A DNA stretch of 64,000 nucleotides from positions 1 through 64,000 of the forward strand of contig JASNYH010000009.1 in assembly GCA_048500255.1 (NCBI GenBank), in the 5' to 3' direction. The notes under the pieces are model-generated. The model saw nothing but the letters and a program-made list of their open reading frames with translations. It had not been told where the DNA came from and searched no databases. A program made the translations under genes and the position numbers. This DNA is from JAMHWF01 sp048500255 (GTDB lineage: Bacteria > Pseudomonadota > Gammaproteobacteria > Burkholderiales > Burkholderiaceae_C). Below, piece after piece: positions 37,361-45,446 of the stretch (position 1 is its first letter; each line of letters begins with the position of its first letter).

Positions 37361-38325
37361 ACTCCGAAGTACCAGCGTACCGAATGGAAGAAGACGGGCG
37401 CCGCGAAGCACAGCGCCGCGACGCGGTCGAGCAGGCCGACGGCGCCCGTCACGGTGGGCTGCCCGCCCCAGTGGCGCACGCCGGCGTCGCGCTTGAGCGC
37501 CTTCATCACCAGTTCGCCCAGTGTGCCCGCGCCGCCGGCCGCAAAGCCCATGATCAGCGCCTGCCCGGCCTTGAACGGCGTCGCCCAGTAGAGCAGCAGG
37601 CCGACGAGGCCGCCGGCCAGCGCGCCGACGCCCCAAGCCTGCCAGGTGAAGCTGCGGCTGATGTGGCGCGCCGCCGGCAGCGCGCGCAGCCGCGTGCTCG
37701 CCGCATGCTGCGCGAGCTGCGCCGCCGCGACGACGAGCACGAGGAACAGCACGAGGAAGGCGCCGCGTCCTTCGTAGCGCGGAAAATCGAGCAGCAGCAG
37801 CGCCGGCGCGTGGCTCATGCCGTAGACGCAGACCATCGTGCCCCACTGGATCTTGGCCGTGCGCTCGAGAAAGCGCGTCGGGTCGTTGCCGAGCGCGCCG
37901 AGGATGGGCAGCGCGGCGAAGGCATAGACCGGCACGAACACGCTGAACAGGTTGAACGAGCGCGATCCCGCCAGCAGATACTGCACCGGCAGCACGACGA
38001 AGAAGGCGGCGATCAGGCTGCGGTGGTCGCCGCGGCGCGTGTGCGTGAGGGTGATGAACTCGCGCAGCGCGATGAACGACACCGCCGCGAACAGCAGCGT
38101 CGCGACGACGGCGCCCGACGCCCACGCGATCCAGAACAGCGCGGCGCCGATCCACACGGCGCGCAGGTCGTGCAGGAAGGCGCGGCGGGCCGCCGTCGTC
38201 TCGGCGTCGCTGTCGCGCAGCGCGCGCAGCACCGCCACGGCGGTGACGAGCGCGAGCAGCCCGAACAGCACGACGAACAGCAGCCCCACCTGCTGCTCGA
38301 CCGTCAACCGGCGCAAGGCTCCCAT
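37357..38325 (-). CDS. Phosphatidate cytidylyltransferase-like membrane protein (CdsA/YnbB family)
   Basis: 322 residues, about eight hydrophobic segments. The N-terminus resembles YnbB-type proteins (FITLTHTRRGDHRSLIAAFFVVLP); the C-terminus carries the CTP-transferase region with GELVMKALKRDAGVRHWG and DRVAALCFAAPVFFH. Predicted to make CDP-diacylglycerol from phosphatidate at the membrane. The classic CdsA signature SxxKRxxxxKD is only partly matched (KALKRDAG), so this is probably the accessory YnbB-like type. It lies directly downstream of a PlsC-like acyltransferase. Confidence 0.82.
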   Translation of the reverse strand: MGALRRLTVEQQVGLLFVVLFGLLALVTAVAVLRALRDSDAETTAARRAFLHDLRAVWIGAALFWIAWASGAVVATLLFAAVSFIALREFITLTHTRRGDHRSLIAAFFVVLPVQYLLAGSRSFNLFSVFVPVYAFAALPILGALGNDPTRFLERTAKIQWGTMVCVYGMSHAPALLLLDFPRYEGRGAFLVLFLVLVVAAAQLAQHAASTRLRALPAARHISRSFTWQAWGVGALAGGLVGLLLYWATPFKAGQALIMGFAAGGAGTLGELVMKALKRDAGVRHWGGQPTVTGAVGLLDRVAALCFAAPVFFHSVRWYFGV

Positions 38326-38334
38326 GGCGCCGCC

Positions 38335-38952
38335 TCAGTGCCAGCTGCGCAGCGCCACCACGGCGGCGCGCGCGCGCTCGAGGAAGGCCGCCTTGTCCTC
38401 GCCGGCCTGCAGCGCGACGGGTGCGCCGAAGGTCACCGAACACAGGATCGGCACCGGCACCACTTCGCCCTTGGGCATCACGCGCTGCACGTTGTCGATC
38501 CAGGTCGGGATCAGCGTCACGTCGGGGAACTGCTGCGCCAGGTGGTAGAGCCCCGACTTGAACGGCTGCGGCTCGTCGCGGCTGCTGCGCGTGCCTTCGG
38601 GGAAGATGACGAGCGAGTCGCCGTCGCGCAGCACCTCGACCAGCGGCTCGAGCGGATCCTCGTCCTGCGTGCGCTGGCGACTGACGTAGACGGCGTTGAA
38701 CACGTCGCGCGTCAGCCACTGCTTGAAACGCGTCGACGTCCAGTAGTCGCGCGCCGCGATCGGCCGCGTGCGCACGCGCAGGTCGCGCGGCAGCGCCGCC
38801 CAGATCAGCACCCAGTCGAAGTGGCTCTGGTGGTTGGCGAAGTAGATGCGCTGCTCGGCCTTGGGCGGGCTGCCCTGCCAGTGGCCCTGCGCGCCGGTGA
38901 TCAGGCGGGCGACGAAGGCGAGCAGCAGGCCGGTGGCCTCGGGCAACGTCAT
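38335..38952 (-). CDS. 1-acylglycerol-3-phosphate acyltransferase (PlsC-like)
   Basis: 205 residues. The two acyltransferase motifs are NHQSHFD (HX4D catalytic box) and FPEGTRSS. It transfers an acyl chain onto a lysophospholipid, probably making phosphatidate for the CdsA-like enzyme encoded 9 bp downstream. The pair resembles phospholipid gene couples elsewhere. The start MTLPEATG is the only good one. Confidence 0.87.
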   Translation of the reverse strand: MTLPEATGLLLAFVARLITGAQGHWQGSPPKAEQRIYFANHQSHFDWVLIWAALPRDLRVRTRPIAARDYWTSTRFKQWLTRDVFNAVYVSRQRTQDEDPLEPLVEVLRDGDSLVIFPEGTRSSRDEPQPFKSGLYHLAQQFPDVTLIPTWIDNVQRVMPKGEVVPVPILCSVTFGAPVALQAGEDKAAFLERARAAVVALRSWH

Positions 38953-38968
38953 GATGGCCGCGATGGTA

Positions 38969-38988
38969 GCCGGGCGCGGCCGCCCGGC
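38969..38988 (-). terminator. Hairpin after purH
   Basis: 8-bp perfect stem (38969-38976 with 38981-38988), 4-base loop, 13 bp beyond the purH stop and before the acyltransferase gene. Confidence 0.5.
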
Positions 38989-39001
38989 GCATTGCGCGGC
39001 G

Positions 39002-40603
39002 TCAGTGCCGGAAGTGGCGCACGCCGGTGAACACCATCGCGATGCCGCGCTCGTCGGCCGCGGCGACGACTTCGTCGTCGCGCACGCTGCCGCCGGGCTG
39101 GATCACGCAGGCCGCGCCCTGGTCGACGACGACGTCGAGGCCGTCGCGGAACGGGAAGAAGGCGTCGCTCGCCACCGCAGAGCCGGCGAGCGTCAAGCCG
39201 GCGTTCTGCGCCTTGATCGACGCGATGCGCGCCGAGTCGATGCGGCTCATCTGGCCCGCGCCCACGCCCAGCGTCATGCCGCCGCCGCAGAACACGATGG
39301 CGTTGCTCTTGACGTACTTGGCGACCTTCCACGCGAACATCAGGTCGTCGAGCTGCTGCGCGGTCGGCGCCTTCTTCGTGACGACCTTGAGCTCGCTCTT
39401 GGCCACCTCGCGGTTGTCGGCGCTCTGGATCAGGAGGCCCGAACCGACGCGCTTCACATCGTGCGCATTGCGGCCCTGGTCCCAGGCCGTGGCGCCGTCA
39501 CGCCGCACGCCGTCGAGCGCGATCCGCAGCACGCGCAGGTTGGCCTTGGAGGCGAACATAGCGCGCGCCTCGTCGCTGTAGGCCGGCGCGATCAGCACTT
39601 CGACGAACAGCTTGGCGACGAGCTGCGCCGCCGCGCCGTCGACCGGCACGTTGAAGGCGATGATGCCGCCGAAGGCCGAGGTCGGATCCGTCTTGAACGC
39701 CTTCTCGTAGGCCTCGGCCGCATTCGCGCCGAGCGCCACGCCGCAGGGGTTGGCGTGCTTGACGATGACGCAGGCCGGCGTGTCGAACGACTTGACGCAC
39801 TCCCACGCCGCGTCGGCGTCGGCGATGTTGTTGTACGAAAGCTCCTTGCCCTGCAGCTGCGTCGCCGTGACGAGCGAGCCCGGCGCGGGGTGCAGGTCGC
39901 GGTAGAACGCGGCCTGCTGGTGCGGGTTCTCGCCGTAGCGCAGGTCCTGCAGCTTGACGAAGCGGCCGTTGCTCTGCGCCGGGAACTCGGCGCGCGTGCC
40001 GTCGGCCTGCAGCGACGACAGGTAGTCGCTGATCGCGGCGTCGTAGTTGCTGATGCGGTTGAACGCGGCGACGGCCAGCGCGAAGCGCGTCGCGTCGCTC
40101 ACGCGGCCGCCCTGGCGCAACTCGGCCAGCACACCGTCGTACTGCGACGCGTCGGTCAGCACGGCGACGTCCTGCCAGTTCTTGGCCGCCGAGCGCACCA
40201 TCGCGGGCCCGCCGATGTCGATGTTCTCGATCGCGTCGTCGAGCGTGCAGCCCGGCTTGGCGACGGTGGCCTCGAACGGATAGAGATTGACGACGAGCAG
40301 ATCGATCGTGCCGATGCCGTGCTCGGCGAGCGCGGCCCTGTGCGCCGGCAGCGCGCGCCGCGCCAGCAGCCCGCCGTGCACCACGGGGTGCAGCGTCTTG
40401 ACGCGGCCGTCGAGCATCTCGGGGAACCCGGTCAGCTCGGCGACCTCGGTGACGGCCAGGCCGCTGTCGGCGAGCAGCCGGGCCGTGCCGCCGGTCGACA
40501 CGAGGCGCACGCCCAGCGCGGCGAGTGCGCGGGCCAGCTCGACGACGCCCGTCTTGTCGGAGACGGACAGCAGGGCGGTCAACTCGGGCGATGGCGACGA
40601 CAT
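39002..40603 (-). CDS. purH: Bifunctional AICAR transformylase/IMP cyclohydrolase
   Basis: Last two steps of purine synthesis to IMP. 533 residues, normal length: N-terminal IMP cyclohydrolase (LLSVSDKTGVVELARAL, STGGTARLLAD, EMLDGRVKTLHPVVHGGLL) and C-terminal transformylase (LRYGENPHQQAAFY, CVIVKHANPCGVA, SAFGGIIAFN, SDAFFPFRDG, and PGGSVRDDEV). It lies 19 bp after fis on the same strand, in the dusB-fis-purH order usual in betaproteobacteria. Confidence 0.97.
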   Translation of the reverse strand: MSSPSPELTALLSVSDKTGVVELARALAALGVRLVSTGGTARLLADSGLAVTEVAELTGFPEMLDGRVKTLHPVVHGGLLARRALPAHRAALAEHGIGTIDLLVVNLYPFEATVAKPGCTLDDAIENIDIGGPAMVRSAAKNWQDVAVLTDASQYDGVLAELRQGGRVSDATRFALAVAAFNRISNYDAAISDYLSSLQADGTRAEFPAQSNGRFVKLQDLRYGENPHQQAAFYRDLHPAPGSLVTATQLQGKELSYNNIADADAAWECVKSFDTPACVIVKHANPCGVALGANAAEAYEKAFKTDPTSAFGGIIAFNVPVDGAAAQLVAKLFVEVLIAPAYSDEARAMFASKANLRVLRIALDGVRRDGATAWDQGRNAHDVKRVGSGLLIQSADNREVAKSELKVVTKKAPTAQQLDDLMFAWKVAKYVKSNAIVFCGGGMTLGVGAGQMSRIDSARIASIKAQNAGLTLAGSAVASDAFFPFRDGLDVVVDQGAACVIQPGGSVRDDEVVAAADERGIAMVFTGVRHFRH

Positions 40604-40622
40604 CTCGGAATCCTTCGTGGAA

Positions 40623-40859
40623 CTACTTGATCAGCTTGTGCTCGACGAGCTTGCGTCGCAGCGTGTTGCGGTTGATGCCCAGCCACTCGGCGGCGCGCGA
40701 CTGGTTGCCCTCGGCGTGCTGCATCACGACGTCGAGCAACGGGCGCTCGAAGACGGCCATCATCATCTCGTACATCGCGTGCGGTTCGACGCCGCGCAGG
40801 TCCTTGAAATAGGCCTCGAGGCTGTCGCGGATGCACTGCTCGACGTGGACCTTCTTCAT
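40623..40859 (-). CDS. fis: Fis-family DNA-binding protein
   Basis: 78 residues. Small nucleoid protein/regulator. The C-terminal helix-turn-helix is GNQSRAAEWLGINRNTLRRKL. The N-terminal part is shorter than in E. coli Fis (98) and lacks most of the beta-hairpin arms, as is usual in betaproteobacteria. The ATG overlaps the dusB stop (ATGA). Confidence 0.94.
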   Translation of the reverse strand: MKKVHVEQCIRDSLEAYFKDLRGVEPHAMYEMMMAVFERPLLDVVMQHAEGNQSRAAEWLGINRNTLRRKLVEHKLIK

Positions 40860-41890
40860 GCCTGCAAGCTCAGGATGTCGTCGTTGGCGGCCGCCAGCGG
40901 CAGCCGGTCGTGCCGCTCGGCGAGCGCGTCGAACCACGCGCCGACGGCGCGCCACTGCGCGCCGGCATCGTCGATCGCGTTCATGCGCGCGCGGAAATCG
41001 GCGCCGCCGGGCAGCGCGTGCACCGCCCAGCCGATGTGCTTGCGCGCGCTGCGCACGCCGCTCGCCTCGCCGTACAGCGCATAGTGGTCGAGCAGGTGCT
41101 CGAGCATCCAGGCGCGCACGTCGCGCACCGCCGGCGGCGCGCGATGCCGGCCGGTGGCGAGAAAGTGCGCGATGTCGCCGAAGATCCACGGCCGGCCCTG
41201 CGCGGCGCGGCCGATCATCAGCGCGTCGGCGCCGGTGGCGGCAAGCACGTCGCGCGCCTTCTCGGGCGAATCGATGTCGCCGTTGGCGACGACGGGGATC
41301 GCGAGCGCCGCCTTCACCGCGGCGATCGTGTCGTATTCGGCTGCGCCGCCGTAGCCCTGCTGACGCGTGCGGCCGTGCACCGCGACCATCGCGACGCCGG
41401 CCGACTCGGCGGCGCGCGCGATGCGCACCGCGTTGCGCTCGGCGGTGCACCAGCCGGTGCGCATCTTCAGCGTGACGGGCACGCCCGCCGGCGCGCAGGC
41501 GGCGACGACGGCCTCGACGATGGCCACCGCGAGCGGCTCGTCCTGCATCAGCGCCGAGCCGGCCCACCTGCTGCAGACCTTCTTGGCCGGGCAGCCCATG
41601 TTGATGTCGACGATCTGCGCGCCGCGGTCGATGTTGTAGCGCGCGGCGTCGGCCATCTCTTGCGGATCGACGCCTGCAATCTGCACCGCGATCGGCGCGG
41701 CCTCGCCCGCATGGTCGGTGCGGCGCGACGTCTTCAGGCTCGCCCACAGGTCGCGGCGCGACGTCACCATCTCGCTGACTGCATAGCCCGCGCCGAGCCG
41801 CCGGCACAGGCGGCGGAACGGCCGGTCGGTGACGCCCGCCATCGGAGCGACGAACAGGGCGTTCGGCAGTTCGTGGGAACCGATTCGCAT
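40856..41890 (-). CDS. dusB: tRNA-dihydrouridine synthase B
   Basis: FMN enzyme reducing uridines in the tRNA D-loop. 344 residues: LFVAPMAGVTDRPFRRLCRRLGA, QIAGVDPQEMA, DINMGCPAKKVCSRWAGSALM (catalytic Cys), VTLKMRTGW, HGRTRQQGY, NGDI and GRAAQGRPWIF (FMN phosphate). The start is fixed by the conserved MRIG start; long upstream frames are spurious. First gene of dusB-fis-purH. Confidence 0.95.
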   Translation of the reverse strand: MRIGSHELPNALFVAPMAGVTDRPFRRLCRRLGAGYAVSEMVTSRRDLWASLKTSRRTDHAGEAAPIAVQIAGVDPQEMADAARYNIDRGAQIVDINMGCPAKKVCSRWAGSALMQDEPLAVAIVEAVVAACAPAGVPVTLKMRTGWCTAERNAVRIARAAESAGVAMVAVHGRTRQQGYGGAAEYDTIAAVKAALAIPVVANGDIDSPEKARDVLAATGADALMIGRAAQGRPWIFGDIAHFLATGRHRAPPAVRDVRAWMLEHLLDHYALYGEASGVRSARKHIGWAVHALPGGADFRARMNAIDDAGAQWRAVGAWFDALAERHDRLPLAAANDDILSLQA

Positions 41891-41972
41891 GGGTCTCAAC
41901 CGGGGACGAAGGGAGAACTGCCCGAAAAGGAGGCAGGAGTATAGCGACCGCGCCGGAGCGCCCGGCGCTGCC

Positions 41973-41978
41973 GATAAT
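41973..41978 (+). promoter_or_regulatory. -10 box before the YqaA-like gene
   Basis: GATAAT, 8 bases before the ATG at 41987; start of transcription would fall 1-2 bases before the codon. Confidence 0.45.
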
Positions 41979-41986
41979 GCGCGGCG

Positions 41987-42469
41987 ATGGAAGCCTGGTC
42001 TGCTGCGCTGCTCTCCGCACTCGCGTTGCCGCGCTACGGCTTGAGCACGGTGTTCGTCGTCGCGCTCGTGTCGGCGACGCTGCTGCCGATGGGCTCGGAG
42101 CCGGCCGTCTTCGGCCTCGTCAAGCTCAACCCCGAAATGTTCTGGCCGGCAGTCGCCGTCGCCACCGCGGGCAACACGGCCGGCGGCGCGATCTCGTACT
42201 GGATGGGCTACGGCGCCGAGCGCGCCTACGAGCGCGTGACGCACCGCCACGCCGAGTTGCGCGCGCTCGCCTGGCTCGAGCGCTTCGGGCCGCGCGCCTG
42301 CCTGCTCGCGTGGCTGCCGATCGTCGGCGACCCGCTGTGCGCCGTCGCCGGCTGGCTGCGCATGGCCTTCTGGCCCTGCGTGCTCTACATGGCGATCGGC
42401 AAGTTCGCGCGCTACCTGACGATGACGGCGGCGCTGCTGTGGGTCTTCCCCGGCGCGTTCAAGCCGTAG
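41987..42469 (+). CDS. YqaA/DedA-like membrane protein
   Basis: 160 residues, about four hydrophobic segments. FVVALVSATLLPMGSEPAVFGLV and the glycine-rich NTAGGAISYWMGY are typical of the YqaA branch of DedA/SNARE-associated proteins. Related proteins move lipids or help keep the proton gradient; function here is unknown. Divergent from dusB; no ribosome-binding site, in line with a leaderless message. Confidence 0.82.
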   Translation: MEAWSAALLSALALPRYGLSTVFVVALVSATLLPMGSEPAVFGLVKLNPEMFWPAVAVATAGNTAGGAISYWMGYGAERAYERVTHRHAELRALAWLERFGPRACLLAWLPIVGDPLCAVAGWLRMAFWPCVLYMAIGKFARYLTMTAALLWVFPGAFKP

Positions 42470-42510
42470 GCCTGCCCGCGCGGCAGCGCGCGCCGCTCGT
42501 CGCGTCGTCG

Positions 42511-43023
42511 TCAGGCCGCCTTGCGCGCGGCGCGCTTGGCCGGTGCCTTGCGCGCCGCCTTGGCGGGGGCCTTGCCAGCCGATACGGCGCGCCCGCGCTG
42601 CTTGAGCGCCGCGGCGAGGTCGTCGACGCGCGCGGCCAGCGCATCGAGATCCTTGCGTGTGGGCACGCCGAGCTTGTTCATCGCGCGCTCCGTGCGCTCC
42701 TCGAAGATGGTCTCGAGCTTGTCCCACTGCTGGCCAGCCTTGGTCGACACGTCGCTGGCCATCGACGACATCTTGTTCGTCACGTCGCTCAGCCGCTCCT
42801 CGGCCGCCGATTGCGTCTTGCGCTGCAGGGTGACGCCTTCCTTGACGAGCGCCTCGAACACCTTGCCGCCCTCGGCCTGCGCCTTGCTGAAGGCGCCGAG
42901 CCCGGCCAGCCAGATCTGCTGCGCCGAGTCGCGCACGGTGGCGGCGAGTTCGCTGTCGAGCAAGCCGGCGACGGATGCCGACGACTGCTTCTTCTCGCTG
43001 ATGGACTTGAGCTTCTTGACCAT
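42511..43023 (-). CDS. Polyhydroxyalkanoate granule-associated phasin (PhaF/PhaI type)
   Basis: 170 residues. The N-terminal 130 or so form a helical phasin domain (RDSAQQIWLAGLGAFSKAQAEGGKVFEALVKEG) with heptad repeats, which coats PHA granules. The last 30 or so residues are a Lys/Ala/Pro-rich tail (APAKAARKAPAKRAARKAA) like histone H1, as in PhaF, which attaches granules to the nucleoid. Suggests this organism stores PHA. No pha biosynthesis gene is adjacent. Confidence 0.9.
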   Translation of the reverse strand: MVKKLKSISEKKQSSASVAGLLDSELAATVRDSAQQIWLAGLGAFSKAQAEGGKVFEALVKEGVTLQRKTQSAAEERLSDVTNKMSSMASDVSTKAGQQWDKLETIFEERTERAMNKLGVPTRKDLDALAARVDDLAAALKQRGRAVSAGKAPAKAARKAPAKRAARKAA

Positions 43024-43164
43024 GCGGACTCTCCTCGCGTGTACCTGTCGGAAACGACGCCGAGACTATAGGCGCGGCGCGTGCGCCGCGGGCCCTCGGG
43101 CGCTAGTGAGACGGCTCTATCCGGATCGGCCGCTGCGAGCCGACGAAGGCTGTGCAAGCGATTG

Positions 43165-43201
43165 GGGATTCCCAGATAATCAGTGCGGCCGAATATTCGG
43201 C
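43165..43201 (+). promoter_or_regulatory. Promoter/operator region of the histidine kinase gene
   Basis: -10-like GATAAT (43175-43180) is flanked by a 9-base palindrome (43165-43173) and a 14-base perfect palindrome GCCGAATATTCGGC (43188-43201). The latter would sit at +1 and could block transcription. The ligand or regulator is unknown. Confidence 0.45.
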
Positions 43202-43218
43202 AGTAGTAGTGAGCCGCA

Positions 43219-45360
43219 GTGCCGAGTAGTTCCGCCACCGAGCCGATACAACCCGGGAGGCGCCACCGCCACGAGATGCTGTGGCTCGCCGCCGCGCTGG
43301 CGCTGGCCGGCGCGATGCTGGCGGGCGTCGGCGCGTGGCGCCATGCAGAGGCGCGCGATCAGGCTGAGCAGCGGCTGCGCCACCAGGTGCGGCTGGTCGC
43401 CACGCTGCTAGCGCGCGAGCTCGACGCCGTCAACGCCGCGCTCGTCGGCCTGATGGACGAGGCGCAGGTCGTCGCCGCAAGCCGACCCGCGGCCGACCTG
43501 CGCCGGCAACTGCGCGCGCTCGAGGCGGCGATGCCGGGCGTGCGCACGCTGAACATCCACGACGCCGCGGGCGTCGTGCGCGCGTCGAGCCGCGACGAGC
43601 TGGTCGGTGCCGACTTCGCGGCGCGCGACTACTTCGCCGACGCGCGCCGCGCCGATGATCCCGAGCGCCTGCGCGTATCGCGGCCGTTTCGCACCGCGCT
43701 CGGCGTTTGGGCCATCAACCTGGTGCGCACGGTGCACGGCGCCGACGGCCGCTTCGCCGGCATCGTCTCGGCGACGATCGACGCGTCGCACTTCGCCGCG
43801 CTCGTCGCGCCGGCGCACTATGCGCCCGACATGTGGGGCGCGATCGCGCACGACAGCGGCACGCTGCTGCTGATGACGCCGGCGCGGCCCGAGCTCGACG
43901 GCAGCCAGCTCGCGAAGCCGGGATCGATGTTCTCGCGCCATCTCGCGAGTGGCGCCGTCGAGACGGCGCACTGGGGGCGCGTAGCGTCGACCGGCGAGGA
44001 CCGCGTGATGGTGCAGCGCGACGTGCGGCCGACCGGCGTCGCGTCGGACCACGGCCTTGTCGTAGCGCTGACCCGCGACAGCGCTCAGGCGCTAGCCCGC
44101 TGGCGCGCCGAGACGGCCTTCGGCGGTGCGCTGTACGCGCTGGCGGCCACGCTCGGCTTCGTGGGATTGGCGGCCGTGCACCGCCGCGAGCGCCGTCAGT
44201 GGCTCGCAGAGGAGGCGGCGCGTGCCGCGGTGCGCGACAACGAGCAGCGTTGGGCGCTCGCGCTCGAGGGCTCGGGCGTCGGCGTGTGGGACTGGAATCC
44301 GCAGACGGACGCGATGTTCCACTCGCGCGTCTGGAAGCGCATGCTCGGCGACGCGGATGCCGAGCCGTCGACGGCGACGGGCGCCGCCTGGCTGGCGCGC
44401 GTCCACCCCGATGACCTGCCGGCGCTGCGCAGCGCGCTCGACGCGCACCTCGAGGGGCGCTGTGACCGCTTCGCCGTGGAGCACCGAATCCGCGATGCGG
44501 ACGGCCGCTGGCGATGGGTGCTCGACCAGGGCCGCGTGTTCGCGCGCGACGACGCCGGTCGGCCGGTGCGCGTCGTCGGCACGCAGAGCGACATCGGCGA
44601 GCGCCGCGACGCCGAGGCGCTGCGCCGCGAGCGCGACATGGCCGACGCCGCCAATCGCGCGAAGACGGAGTTCCTGTCGCGCATGAGCCACGAGCTGCGC
44701 ACGCCGCTGAATGCCATCCTCGGGTTCGCGCAGCTGCTGGTGGCGCGCCGCGACCCGCCGCTGCCGCCCGACCAGCGCGAGCAGATCGTCTATATCGAGC
44801 AGGCCGGCTGGCACCTGCTCGAGATGGTCAACGACATGCTCGATCTGACGCGCATCGAGGCCGGCCAGCTCGAGCTGCACCTCCAGCCCGTCGCGCTGGC
44901 CGGGGCGATCGCGGCGGCGCGTACGCTGGTGCAGCGCCAGGCCGACGAGGCCGGCGTTGCGATCCACGTCGCGCCGGTACCCGACGCCGCGACCGTCGAG
45001 GCCGATCCGGTCCGGCTGCGCCAGGTCGTCGTCAACCTGCTGAGCAACGCCGTCAAGTACAACCGGGACGCCGGCCGCGTCGACGTGAGCGTCGAGCCCG
45101 CCGGCGGGCGTTGGCGCATCGTCGTCGCCGACACCGGCATCGGCATGAGTGACGAGCAGCTCGCCCACCTGTTCGAGCCGTTCAACCGGCTCGGCCGTGG
45201 CCAGTCGCGCATCGAAGGCGCGGGGCTCGGCCTCGTCGTCACGCGCTGGCTGGTCGAGGCGATGGGCGGCACGATTGCGGTGCGCAGCACGCCGGACGCC
45301 GGGTCCACCTTCGCGGTCGAGCTGCCGCCGGCCGCTGCGCCGGCACCTCGCTTGGGGTAA
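43219..45360 (+). CDS. Membrane sensor histidine kinase with periplasmic Cache-type and PAS domains
   Basis: 713 residues, GTG start. Two membrane helices (about 20-38 and 297-315) enclose a periplasmic sensor of about 260 residues that looks like a double Cache domain (FAARDYFADARR, LVRTVHGADGRFAGIVSA). A PAS domain (about 340-460, GVWDWNPQTD and WRWVLDQGR) precedes HisKA with SHELRTPLNAILGFAQLL (His491) and HATPase_c (NLLSNAVKYN, DTGIGM, GAGLGL). No receiver domain and no response regulator nearby, so its partner is elsewhere. Periplasmic ligand unknown. Confidence 0.9.
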   Translation: MPSSSATEPIQPGRRHRHEMLWLAAALALAGAMLAGVGAWRHAEARDQAEQRLRHQVRLVATLLARELDAVNAALVGLMDEAQVVAASRPAADLRRQLRALEAAMPGVRTLNIHDAAGVVRASSRDELVGADFAARDYFADARRADDPERLRVSRPFRTALGVWAINLVRTVHGADGRFAGIVSATIDASHFAALVAPAHYAPDMWGAIAHDSGTLLLMTPARPELDGSQLAKPGSMFSRHLASGAVETAHWGRVASTGEDRVMVQRDVRPTGVASDHGLVVALTRDSAQALARWRAETAFGGALYALAATLGFVGLAAVHRRERRQWLAEEAARAAVRDNEQRWALALEGSGVGVWDWNPQTDAMFHSRVWKRMLGDADAEPSTATGAAWLARVHPDDLPALRSALDAHLEGRCDRFAVEHRIRDADGRWRWVLDQGRVFARDDAGRPVRVVGTQSDIGERRDAEALRRERDMADAANRAKTEFLSRMSHELRTPLNAILGFAQLLVARRDPPLPPDQREQIVYIEQAGWHLLEMVNDMLDLTRIEAGQLELHLQPVALAGAIAAARTLVQRQADEAGVAIHVAPVPDAATVEADPVRLRQVVVNLLSNAVKYNRDAGRVDVSVEPAGGRWRIVVADTGIGMSDEQLAHLFEPFNRLGRGQSRIEGAGLGLVVTRWLVEAMGGTIAVRSTPDAGSTFAVELPPAAAPAPRLG

Positions 45361-45446
45361 GCGCGCTGCTGCTCGGCCGGTCGCTGGCCGCAGAATCGGC
45401 GCGCGCCGGCGACGTGCGCCGGCGTCCGTTCACCAGGGAGGAGCGC

